A stretch of 5,816 bases of DNA from Anderseniella sp051010195 (GCA_051010195.1 JBPCVV010000258.1:1-5816); one strand, 5' to 3'; shown: positions 1 through 5,507, counted from the stretch's first letter. Translations and numbers: made by a program. Notes: generated by a model from the sequence alone, not told the origin.

Positions 1-1049
1 CCCGTTGCTACAGGTTGATCTTCCTGGACGAAATGGAGAACGATGCCAACAAAGGCCGTTTCGATATTCTTCATTCGCTCGACCCGCCAGCGAACGTCAT
101 ATTCTTCGCTGACCTCACCGGGGAAACCATAAATGTCAAGGAACCTTACGTCTGTTTGAAGCATCCATGCGTTGTAGTCCTTCATCGCTTTGTCAGTGAT
201 GGGCCTGTTGCCATCCAGACCGACTTCTCGAGCCCACATCACTAGAGGTTCTCGATCTTTCAGGCGTCGAAACGGGTTGCGATAAGCGGCCATCTCGCGC
301 TGGCTCAGTTCCCGATAGGTATGGATTTGCATGGTTTGTTCGATGAACAGATTCTGATCAATTGCCAGAGCACGCGCTTTGTCTATTTCCTGCTGATAGA
401 GTTTGTAGTGCTCAATAGCACCGGCTTTGCCTCGTCTCTTTGACGCCTCAGCGACATTGCCGATTGGATAGAAGGGGGCGATCAGCGCCTCCATCATGGC
501 AACGCCCTTCATGCGCTTCTCGTTTTTGCGGGCCCAATCCAGGCCCAAGACCGTACCCCAATCATGGATTACCAGAACGATATTGTCGCCCAGATCAAGC
601 TGCGCCATGATGGCTTCCACGTATTTGCGGTAGTCAGAAAAAGTATATTTGATGTCGGGCTTTCCAGAATCGCCGTGCCCAGGCAGGTCGAAGGCTACAA
701 TGCGTCCGTAGGGTTCCACATAAGGCATGATATTGCGCCAAACATAAATAGACTCCGGTGCACCGTGTATGAATACGATTGCGTCGCCCTTGCCCTCATC
801 CACATACGCGATTTTGGTGCCAAGCACCTGCATTGTTTTTTTCTTGTATCGTAGGTCTGACCTGGGAACCATAGCCCGGTACGCACGGGCGGCATCACCA
901 GGTTCGGGTGGCGATTCACTGAGGGGCATTGTAAGACTGGGTTCAGTCGGAGCAGGATTCTGCGCCTGCGCGGTGGATAACGAAGTGTAGAAGCTCAGCA
1001 GCGTAAGACACGCGGCGACTGTCAAACTCGACTTGATCATGGTTCTCAT
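1..1049 (-). CDS. Secreted alpha/beta hydrolase of the haloalkane dehalogenase family (3'-truncated by window edge)
   Basis: An alpha/beta-fold hydrolase; 349 complete codons are visible and roughly the last 20-25 residues lie beyond the window. The start at 1049 is chosen because AAAGGAG sits 7 nt upstream; ATG at 1040 is an in-frame alternative. Residues 1-29 form a signal peptide (hydrophobic core about 9-21, likely cleavage after AQA), so the enzyme should be periplasmic or secreted. Family landmarks in order are: HGAP at 95-98 (oxyanion/halide loop), DLPGHG around 116-121, the nucleophile motif HDWG at 162-165 (nucleophile D163, halide-binding-type W164), E187 in VAMMEAL at the catalytic-acid position of HLD-II enzymes, IDQNLFIEQ and REPL cap-domain signatures, and LHFVQED with catalytic H339. 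The family hydrolyses carbon-halogen bonds through an Asp-ester intermediate. However, the usual HGNP Asn, the second halide-stabilising residue in HLD-II enzymes, is Ala97 here, so dehalogenase activity is uncertain. The gene lies 122 bp downstream of the EF-hand gene on the same strand. Fold assignment is firm; substrate is unknown. Confidence 0.9.
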   Translation of the reverse strand, partial: MRTMIKSSLTVAACLTLLSFYTSLSTAQAQNPAPTEPSLTMPLSESPPEPGDAARAYRAMVPRSDLRYKKKTMQVLGTKIAYVDEGKGDAIVFIHGAPESIYVWRNIMPYVEPYGRIVAFDLPGHGDSGKPDIKYTFSDYRKYVEAIMAQLDLGDNIVLVIHDWGTVLGLDWARKNEKRMKGVAMMEALIAPFYPIGNVAEASKRRGKAGAIEHYKLYQQEIDKARALAIDQNLFIEQTMQIHTYRELSQREMAAYRNPFRRLKDREPLVMWAREVGLDGNRPITDKAMKDYNAWMLQTDVRFLDIYGFPGEVSEEYDVRWRVERMKNIETAFVGIVLHFVQEDQPVAT

Positions 1050-1130
1050 AACTCAACTCCTTTGCTGGCGGCCTAACATCTATACGCATTTCGGCCTTCG
1101 TGATGCGCATGCTCCTACTACAAATCCTGG

Positions 1131-1150
1131 TTCCAAAACGTTATTTGGAA
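1131..1150. repeat. Perfect 7-bp inverted repeat between the EF-hand and hydrolase genes
   Basis: TTCCAAA at 1131-1137 and TTTGGAA at 1144-1150 are exact reverse complements separated by 6 nt. The repeat starts 21 bp past the EF-hand stop codon. On the minus strand it would form a short AT-rich hairpin with no following T tract, so it is a poor intrinsic terminator. It could be an mRNA-stabilising hairpin or a protein-binding site. Its role is not established. Confidence 0.35.
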
Positions 1151-1171
1151 GAGGTGAAGTATTCATTGGGT

Positions 1172-1654
1172 TTAGTCTTTTAATGCGGCGCGCATCGCAG
1201 CCATAATCGAGAAATTTCGAATAAATTCTTCTTTGGAGAGTATGGCATCATTATTGAGGTCAGCACGCTGAAAGTCTGCGATGATGGCCTTGCGATGTTC
1301 CGCCGGAGCCAAGAAGCCATCGCCGTTTCGGTCCCAGAAGTGGAAGATAACCTTTTTACTTGTTAGGTAGGCGTTCTTTTTTCCTTGTTCTTCAGCTATG
1401 AGGTGGAAACCGTAGTCCCAACCCAAAAACTCATTTAAATCTACCTTCTTGTCGTCGTTTGCATCCATGGAGACAAAAACGAGTTTGCGATAGGCTTCGA
1501 GGTCACCGATATGCGCAAAGCCTTTGCTCTGGGCGTCCACAGCAGCAAACCCCAGTTCAGCGAGTTCTCGGCCTTCAGACTTTTTCTGGGCGTTAGCAGC
1601 TGCCGACGCTACAAAGAAACATACCAAGAGTGATATTAGCTTAGTGGATTTCAT
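1172..1654 (-). CDS. Secreted EF-hand calcium-binding protein
   Basis: A 160-residue exported protein. The frame is open further upstream to 1756, but the ATG at 1654 is preferred: AAGGAG lies 10 nt before it and it begins a clean signal peptide (residues 1-22: Lys-containing n-region, LISLLVCFFVASAAA core, cleavage after ANA). The mature part carries three canonical EF-hand loops. They are 64-75 (DANDDKKVDLNE; ligands D64, N66, D68, D72, E75, with Lys replacing the usual Gly at loop position 6), 108-119 (DRNGDGFLAPAE) and 132-143 (DLNNDAILSKEE). A fourth, degenerate loop is visible at about 40-51. Loop starts are spaced 24 residues apart within each pair (40/64 and 108/132), as expected for two EF-hand lobes. 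Proteins of this type bind Ca2+ as buffers, sensors or structural partners; the partner is not known. It precedes the secreted hydrolase gene on the same strand, which suggests but does not prove a shared extracytoplasmic role. Confidence 0.88.
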   Translation of the reverse strand: MKSTKLISLLVCFFVASAAANAQKKSEGRELAELGFAAVDAQSKGFAHIGDLEAYRKLVFVSMDANDDKKVDLNEFLGWDYGFHLIAEEQGKKNAYLTSKKVIFHFWDRNGDGFLAPAEHRKAIIADFQRADLNNDAILSKEEFIRNFSIMAAMRAALKD

Positions 1655-1769
1655 AGATTTACTGCTCCTTAGACTTCGTGGACGACATGCTGCTTCTAAA
1701 GTATTTAAGCAACATCTATTTTGATTTGTTCGTTTTGTTTGGCGATGGCATCGCAAGCTTCCGTCTTTC

Positions 1770-1991
1770 CTAACGCCAGTTGACCTTAAGATGGTCGATG
1801 TCGCTGGTGATCTTATCTCAGAGGTCGAATGGAGACTGACTCCCGAGCTCCAGACCTACCTTGAGTCTTTCAGGACACCACGCCGTCAGCTGGGCTGGCT
1901 TCAGAAACGGCACTTGGCGACCGGTCGGTCGATCCCAGCATCCACCCAAGGGCGTAAACTCCTCTCGCAAGCGAGACGCAAACGAACGACG
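1770..1991 (-). pseudogene. Possible decayed reading frame with one internal stop
   Basis: One minus-strand frame is open from 1991 to a TGA at 1818-1820, then continues open for 15 more codons to a TAG at 1770-1772. The residues look protein-like on both sides of the TGA (for example REEFTPLGGCWDRPTGRQV before it and DKITSDIDHLKVNWR after it). A single C-to-T change (CGA to TGA) would explain the break. There is no ATG start or ribosome-binding site for this frame, it overlaps the GTG ORF at 1870-2007 in another frame, and I do not recognise the sequence. It may be a gene remnant, part of a dispersed repeat, or chance openness. Confidence 0.2.
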
Positions 1992-2007
1992 CTAATTTCC
2001 TTTTCAC
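1870..2007 (-). CDS. Candidate 45-residue small protein, possible signal/anchor peptide
   Basis: This is a short minus-strand ORF starting with GTG at 2007. A perfect GGAGGT Shine-Dalgarno (2015-2020) lies 7 nt upstream, which is the main evidence for translation. The N-terminus resembles an export signal: basic MKRK, then LASFVCVSLA, an Arg, then GVYA with a possible cleavage after Ala19. The remaining residues are small and polar (STDRSPSAVSEASPADGVVS) up to a TGA at 1870-1872. It is the first possible gene downstream of the leftward promoter and operator array (2074-2126). Another frame over the same DNA is also open, so this may instead be the 5' remnant of a decayed gene or a leader peptide. 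The Arg inside the hydrophobic segment weakens the signal-peptide call. No family is recognised. Confidence 0.35.
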   Translation of the reverse strand: MKRKLASFVCVSLARGVYALGWMLGSTDRSPSAVSEASPADGVVS

Positions 2008-2073
2008 AACAGAAACCTCCCATGCACCACGACATACAGTTTTCGCTCTGATGCCTAATGATGCTGAATTTGC

Positions 2074-2109
2074 ATACCATACCGTATGGTATTAATACCT
2101 TATGGTATT
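2074..2109. promoter_or_regulatory. Palindromic operator array (repressor-type, alternating ATACC/GGTAT half-sites)
   Basis: The core is a 19-bp palindrome at 2074-2092 (ATACCATAC-C-GTATGGTAT) with perfect 9-bp arms around one central base. It runs directly into a second site at 2094-2109 (AATACC-TTAT-GGTATT) with 6-bp arms. The junction itself is a perfect 12-bp palindrome (GGTATTAATACC, 2088-2099). Half-sites therefore alternate in orientation four times, with the TATGGTAT unit repeated at 2085 and 2101 (16-bp period). Such arrays are typical of operators for dimeric repressors such as the TetR family; that assignment is inference because no regulator gene is in the window. The array covers the -10 of the leftward promoter at 2099-2126, as expected for repression by occlusion. 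Confidence 0.6.
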
Positions 2110-2126
2110 GCATTGATCTCTGTCAA
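2099..2126 (-). promoter_or_regulatory. Predicted leftward sigma70-type promoter overlapped by the operator
   Basis: On the minus strand a perfect TTGACA -35 (2121-2126) is followed after 16 bp by CATAAG (2099-2104), a 4/6 match to TATAAT. The predicted start would fall near 2090-2093, inside the 19-bp palindrome. It points toward the GTG ORF at 2007, the EF-hand gene and the hydrolase gene. The -35 lies about 15 bp from the broken end of the IS3 remnant. The match is visual only; the -10 is suboptimal. Confidence 0.5.
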
Positions 2127-2140
2127 CGCCGAAAATGGAT

Positions 2141-2437
2141 CTACTGGTCGTGGGCCTCACGGCGCAGGTCCTTCACCTCGCTAGTATTGGCTTCACGGGC
2201 AGTATCGCCGGCCAGTCGCTTCTTACCCGCTTCAAGAAACTCCTTCGACCAGCTGTAATACTGGCTTTGGGCAATGCGTTCCTGGCGGCACAGTTCGGCA
2301 ATGCTGTCCTCACCGCGAAGTCCAGCTAACACAATCCTGATCTTTTCTTCTGCCGAATAACGTCTTCTCGTCTGACGCCGAATATCCTTGATGGCGCGTT
2401 CAGCATCTTTTTGATGCCGATCTTTCTTCTGTCTCAT
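2141..2437 (-). pseudogene. IS3-family transposase OrfA, 3'-truncated
   Basis: The 98-residue ORF begins with ATG at 2437 behind GGGAG and encodes the N-terminal DNA-binding part of an IS3-family OrfA. The signature segment is RRYSAEEKIRIVLAGL (residues 25-40), followed by a helix-turn-helix (about 45-64, SIAELCRQERIAQSQYYSWS), then KEFLEAGKKRLAGD and SEVKDLRREA. The close relatives I know continue past RREARDL into a leucine zipper and the frameshift site that links to OrfB. Here the match ends at HDQ followed by TAG, with no zipper, no slippery site and no orfB. It therefore cannot make a functional transposase. A free DNA-binding fragment could still be expressed, but there is no evidence for that. 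Confidence 0.85.
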
Positions 2438-2504
2438 CGTTCACTCCCAATAGGTGACGATGAGCCAAAAACACTCCCTTATGCAATTACACTAAGCTGT
2501 TCCA
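2142..2504 (-). mobile_element. Remnant of an IS3-family insertion sequence (left end plus partial orfA)
   Basis: The element's 5' end lies on the right. Reading the minus strand, a plausible terminus starts TGGAACAGC at 2504 and runs 67 bp to the orfA start. The other boundary (about 2142) is where OrfA similarity stops abruptly, without an inverted repeat or orfB. So most of the element has been deleted rather than simply inserted here. The precise right terminus is estimated from the TG start typical of IS3 ends and was not confirmed against a reference copy. Confidence 0.65.
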
Positions 2505-2513
2505 TAGGCACTG

Positions 2514-2726
2514 ATGGGGGACAAGATATTCGGTGAATGGGGGCATTACGCTGATCCAGAACTGCTTGAGCGTTATATTGAGTATCGAGGCTTTGTTAGG
2601 CCGGGAAAAGATGGGGGTACGTCACATACAGCACCAGACCTAATGGCAATTGCAAAGCGAGCGCCAAAATTTGAAAAAGCAGTTCGGGAGGCGTACGCAA
2701 AGGCTCGCAGAGAGTTTTTTGAATAG
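2514..2726 (+). CDS. Hypothetical protein, 70 aa (possibly 5'-truncated)
   Basis: A small hydrophilic protein, rich in charged residues, with no signal peptide or membrane segment. The C-terminal third (DLMAIAKRAPKFEKAVREAYAK region, residues 43-64) looks like amphipathic helix; the middle has a Gly-rich turn (PGKDGGTSH, 30-38). ATG at 2514 is the only upstream ATG in frame because a TAG occurs at 2505-2507, and no convincing ribosome-binding site precedes it. The start is only 10 bp from the presumed end of the IS3 remnant, so this may be the 3' portion of a gene whose beginning was lost with the IS rearrangement. I do not recognise the family. Confidence 0.45.
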   Translation: MGDKIFGEWGHYADPELLERYIEYRGFVRPGKDGGTSHTAPDLMAIAKRAPKFEKAVREAYAKARREFFE

Positions 2727-2770
2727 AAATCCCGTTCTGAAACTAGACCGGTCGTCATGTGATAAGGCAA

Positions 2771-2791
2771 TCTCGATCATCAATGTCGAGA
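2771..2791 (+). terminator. Weak hairpin with T-rich tail after the 2514-2726 ORF
   Basis: TCTCGA (2771-2776) and TCGAGA (2786-2791) form a perfect 6-bp stem with a 9-nt loop, followed by TAGTTGTTCTTT. The stem is short and the T tract interrupted, so it is at best a weak intrinsic terminator between the two small ORFs. A TATATT box at 2807-2812 downstream could serve as a -10 for the next ORF, but it has no good -35. Confidence 0.25.
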
Positions 2792-2831
2792 GATAGTTGT
2801 TCTTTATATATTCTCATGCCAATAGTGTTGC

Positions 2832-3134
2832 GTGAGCAAGCTGGATGGAATGAATAATCGCGTCGATCTATGGCACTCCGAGACCGGGGGCATCCTCAAG
2901 CTTATTGGCGGTCGGGAATCGTTTCAGGAAGCCAGTGATTTGCTTGAACAAACCTGCCGTGACTACCCGAGGCATAATGTTACGCTACGCCAGAGCGCGC
3001 GTGTTCTAAGAGAGCAATTGCCACCCCAACCAACAGCAGCCACATGGAGCGAATTGCCGTTCACAGAAGCAGACCGACTACTTGCCAGAGAGACCGCAGA
3101 GGCGGTTTTAGAACGTTATATGCGGCCCGAATAG
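2832..3134 (+). CDS. Hypothetical protein, 94-100 aa
   Basis: A soluble, charged, mostly helical-looking protein without signal peptide or membrane segment. There are two possible starts: GTG at 2832 (100 aa, no clear ribosome-binding site) and ATG at 2850 (94 aa, with a weak purine-rich GGATGGA directly upstream). Visible features are an N-terminal LWHSETGGILKLIGGRESF stretch, a central helix with Cys (LLEQTCRDYPRH), a Pro-rich break (LPPQPTAA) and a C-terminal acidic/basic helix ending RYMRPE. No family is recognised. Its TAG stop lies inside the left arm of the inverted-repeat structure at 3133-3205. It follows the 70-aa ORF on the same strand across a 105-bp gap. Confidence 0.5.
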   Translation: MSKLDGMNNRVDLWHSETGGILKLIGGRESFQEASDLLEQTCRDYPRHNVTLRQSARVLREQLPPQPTAATWSELPFTEADRLLARETAEAVLERYMRPE

Positions 3135-3205
3135 TTTTACAATCGTTGTATAATATGGGCCTATATGGGCCGAAATGACCGGATTTCCAGTCAAATTGTA
3201 AAACT
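3133..3205. repeat. 73-bp inverted-repeat structure with internal tandem repeat
   Basis: AGTTTTACAAT (3133-3143) and ATTGTAAAACT (3195-3205) are perfect 11-bp inverted copies 51 bp apart. The interior contains two adjacent 9-bp copies of ATATGGGCC (one base apart, 10-bp period). A small hairpin follows, in which TGAC and GG pair with CC and GTCA around ATTT. The left arm overlaps the stop codon of the preceding ORF. It does not match the 7-bp core consensus of integron attC sites, and has no T tract expected of a terminator. It may be a miniature mobile element, a recombination site or a large transcript-end structure. Confidence 0.55.
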
Positions 3206-3344
3206 TAGATGTTCCGCGTAGGATATTGATTTATATACACTTTACGGGGGTTCGGGTGATGTAGTTTGCTTATCTTCCGTTAACCTATTCCCCAATGCTC
3301 ACGCTGGTTCGGCAACGTTACTGGTGGCTTAGCCAATTCAGCTT

Positions 3345-3399
3345 GCCGGTGTCAAGCCCGGCGGTTCGCGGCGTGTCCGAAACCGCGCACTAGGTGCGC
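3345..3399 (-). terminator. Cluster of GC-rich hairpins at the 3' end of the HerA-like gene
   Basis: Three inverted repeats lie at the gene end. GCGCAC/GTGCGC with a 3-nt loop (3385-3399) spans the stop codon. GCGGTT/AACCGC with a 14-nt loop (3361-3386) overlaps it by 2 nt. GCCGG/CCGGC (3345-3362) lies just beyond. None is followed by a T run on the minus strand, so this is not a classical intrinsic terminator. They may protect the transcript 3' end or aid Rho-independent pausing. The rest of the convergent gap (3206-3344) shows no gene or RNA. Confidence 0.3.
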
Positions 3400-5495
3400 A
3401 GTTTCTGCAACAGTGAGCCGAGGCCGGTGTCTTTTCGCAGCGATGCAGCAGCTGTTGCTGGCTCCGGGGCGGGTGCTTCGGCTGCAGGCTGCGGCTGCGC
3501 TGCGCTTGCATCGGGTTGAGCAGCTGCCGGCTGTCCGATTGACATGCCAGACACATCGAGCGGTTTTTTCAGCAGTGACGAGCCTGCGCCGGCCACGGCC
3601 GCTTCCTGCGCGGGTGCCGCGGCTGCCGCCGGAGCTGGTGCTGGAGCAGGTGCCGGCGCTGCCTGTGGAGCAGGTTGTGGCGCAACAGCAGGTTGTGGCG
3701 CTGCAACCGGTGCGGGTGCAGCAGCAGGTGCATTCTCACCATCCGCTTCGCCAAATTGACCGGTCTCAGGATTGAAATCTGCAGCTTCCGGCGCTGTATC
3801 CTCATAACCGACATCATAGGACTGCATGCGCCAGCGCGCGACGATGGCTTCCAGGAAGCCTTCATCCGGCACATCGATGCTCCAGTTGCGGGTGAACGAG
3901 GCGGTGGAACTCTTCGGCAACGCATGGCGCGGTAGCAGATCGAATTTTATCCGGGTCGGCAGCGATACGCCTTCACCGAAGGTGACAGCCTCGCCGGTGC
4001 CCATTGTCGGCATGAATTCCATCAACGAGGCGGCAGCATCGGAAATACCGGCTTTCAGAATTTCCTGGTCGCGCTCGTTGGTCAGGCGCATGGAAAACAC
4101 CGTGTTGCACTGTGACAGGATGGTTGGATCCAGCTCTGAAGGACGCTGCGTGATAATGGCCAGCGACACTCCATATTTGCGGCCTTCCTTGGCGATACGC
4201 GAGATGGCTCGTTTTGTCGGCTCAAATCCGCTGGTCTTGTCAGACGGCACGTACCTGTGGGCTTCTTCGCACACGAAGGTAATCGGTACGCGGCCCTGGC
4301 TCCACAGACCAAAGTCAAATGCCATACGCGCAAGCACGGATACGCAGACATTGATCACTTCAGAAGGCAGGCCGCCGAGCTCAAGCACCGTGATTGGCTT
4401 GTTGTCGACCGGGATACGGAAGATACGCCCGACCACTTCAGCCATATTGTCAGAAATGGTCATGTGGCCGAACATGAATGCATAGCGCGGGTCACGCGTC
4501 ATGGTGTCCAGGCGCGCCTTGAGCCGCTTGAACGGGGCAAGTTCGCCTTTCAGGTCGAGCTTGCCGAGATGTTCCTCAATCAGGCTCATCAGGTCTGACG
4601 ACCTGTATGGCACCGGTGTGTCGACACCCAGGTTCATGGTGTCTGCAGGGTCTTTCGAGCGCAGGCTCGGCGCCGTCGTCTTGTCGCGGCGGGTGCTGGC
4701 GGCGTAGCGGGTTTTCGCCAGCGGGATCAGTTCACGCAGGATTTCGACGTCCTGCTCTCGGTTTGGCTGGTTGCCGATCAGGATTTCAACGACTTCCTCG
4801 AAATTGAGCAACCAGAATGGCAGCGACATGTTCGCCGGCTGGATGACTTCAGCGTATTCTTTGAAAGAAGATGCGTATTCGCGGTGAACATCCAGCAGCA
4901 GAATATGCGCCTTGGGATTTTTTTCCAGGATGCGGCGCAGGATCAGTGCAACCGAACATGACTTGCCGGTACCCGTCGTGCCCAGTACGGCGAAGTGCTT
5001 GCCGAGCAGTTCATCGATTTTGACCATGGCAGGAATGGTTATGTCCTGCTGGATGTGGCCAATCCGGATCGAGGTATCTTCATCGCTGGCATAGGCCATC
5101 GACAGTTCGGTCTGGGACGCGCGCGAAACAATGTCGCCGAGGCCGGGATAGGACGACACGCCACGCCGGAAGCTCTTGGGGTTGCCGCTGTCATCCTTCG
5201 GCAGTTCACCGATGAATTCCACCTCCACGATGCGCATTTCCTGCTCCGGGTTTTCCAGCGACGGAGTGGGAGAACTCAGTGCTGACACCAGCGCAAGCGT
5301 GACAGTTGCCTCGGTGTCCACTTTCAACAGCGTGCCGATTTCCGGTGAGCCATCATTGCCGGGGGAAAACGCATCATCGGCATCCAGCAGGATGATCGCG
5401 TGCGCACCTGTCACCGCCACAATACGGCCAATGCGCTCACTGGCCATGTTCATGGGTCCGCGCGAAGATGTAGCAGCAATGGGTTGCGTGGTCAT
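3390..5495 (-). CDS. HerA-type ATP-binding protein (DUF87, FtsK/HerA superfamily) with Ala/Pro-rich tail
   Basis: A 701-residue HerA-like hexameric DNA-translocase/helicase ATPase, expected in the cytoplasm. ATG at 5495 follows AGAAGG with an 8-nt gap. Residues about 20-110 resemble the N-terminal HAS-barrel. Walker A is GTTGTGKS (172-179). DVHREY (202-207) corresponds to the DxHGEY-type motif of HerA. Walker B is ITFVCEEAHRYVP (405-417), with E410/E411. An arginine-finger-like SRIAKEGRKYG (432-442) and TQRPSE (449-454) follow. The core ends about 585. Residues 586-635 are a low-complexity Ala/Pro/Gln linker, and the last 65 residues hold two short conserved-looking LL-K motifs. HerA proteins act with NurA nuclease in archaeal end resection and, in bacteria, also with defence effectors. 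Neither a NurA nor an effector gene is seen here. The neighbour is a sensor kinase 12 bp upstream, so a housekeeping role is more likely than a defence one. Its exact function is unknown. Confidence 0.9.
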   Translation of the reverse strand: MTTQPIAATSSRGPMNMASERIGRIVAVTGAHAIILLDADDAFSPGNDGSPEIGTLLKVDTEATVTLALVSALSSPTPSLENPEQEMRIVEVEFIGELPKDDSGNPKSFRRGVSSYPGLGDIVSRASQTELSMAYASDEDTSIRIGHIQQDITIPAMVKIDELLGKHFAVLGTTGTGKSCSVALILRRILEKNPKAHILLLDVHREYASSFKEYAEVIQPANMSLPFWLLNFEEVVEILIGNQPNREQDVEILRELIPLAKTRYAASTRRDKTTAPSLRSKDPADTMNLGVDTPVPYRSSDLMSLIEEHLGKLDLKGELAPFKRLKARLDTMTRDPRYAFMFGHMTISDNMAEVVGRIFRIPVDNKPITVLELGGLPSEVINVCVSVLARMAFDFGLWSQGRVPITFVCEEAHRYVPSDKTSGFEPTKRAISRIAKEGRKYGVSLAIITQRPSELDPTILSQCNTVFSMRLTNERDQEILKAGISDAAASLMEFMPTMGTGEAVTFGEGVSLPTRIKFDLLPRHALPKSSTASFTRNWSIDVPDEGFLEAIVARWRMQSYDVGYEDTAPEAADFNPETGQFGEADGENAPAAAPAPVAAPQPAVAPQPAPQAAPAPAPAPAPAAAAAPAQEAAVAGAGSSLLKKPLDVSGMSIGQPAAAQPDASAAQPQPAAEAPAPEPATAAASLRKDTGLGSLLQKLRT
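3669..3701 (-). repeat. 15-bp direct repeat in the HerA Ala/Pro linker
   Basis: The 15-mer AGCAGGTTGTGGCGC occurs at 3669-3683 and 3687-3701, an 18-bp (6-codon) period. It encodes the repeated PQPA-type units of the linker (residues about 598-610). Such in-frame repeats suggest the tail length changes by slippage or unequal recombination without breaking the frame. Confidence 0.7.
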
Positions 5496-5507
5496 TTGGT
5501 GTGCCTT

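Noticed and set aside
1084..1110. CGCAT/ATGCG inverted repeat upstream of the hydrolase
   Set aside because: Only 5 bp with a 13-nt loop and no T tract; within chance expectation.
1655..1756. N-terminal extension of the EF-hand protein
   Set aside because: The extension is Arg/Cys-rich and would bury the signal peptide; the internal ATG at 1654 has the Shine-Dalgarno.
1791..2051. Plus-strand 86-codon ORF
   Set aside because: No ribosome-binding site, Arg/Gln-rich later half, and antisense to the better-supported minus-strand GTG ORF; no family recognised.
1901..2113. Minus-strand 70-codon ORF starting in the palindromes
   Set aside because: Its start lies inside the operator array and its composition is Cys/Met-rich and unlike a protein; it has no ribosome-binding site.
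2595..2601. GTTAGGC, matching the integron attC core
   Set aside because: It lies inside an ORF with no paired inverse core at suitable distance; GCCTAAC at 1071-1077 is too far away. No integrase gene is present.
3413..3775. Long open frames antisense to or in other frames of the HerA tail
   Set aside because: They arise from the GC-rich Ala/Pro codon repeats and give Gly/Ala or Arg/Val repeats; no start signals.
3390..5495. HerA as part of an anti-phage system
   Set aside because: No SIR2, DUF4297, nuclease or other effector gene is adjacent; the neighbours are a sensor kinase and a convergent gap.
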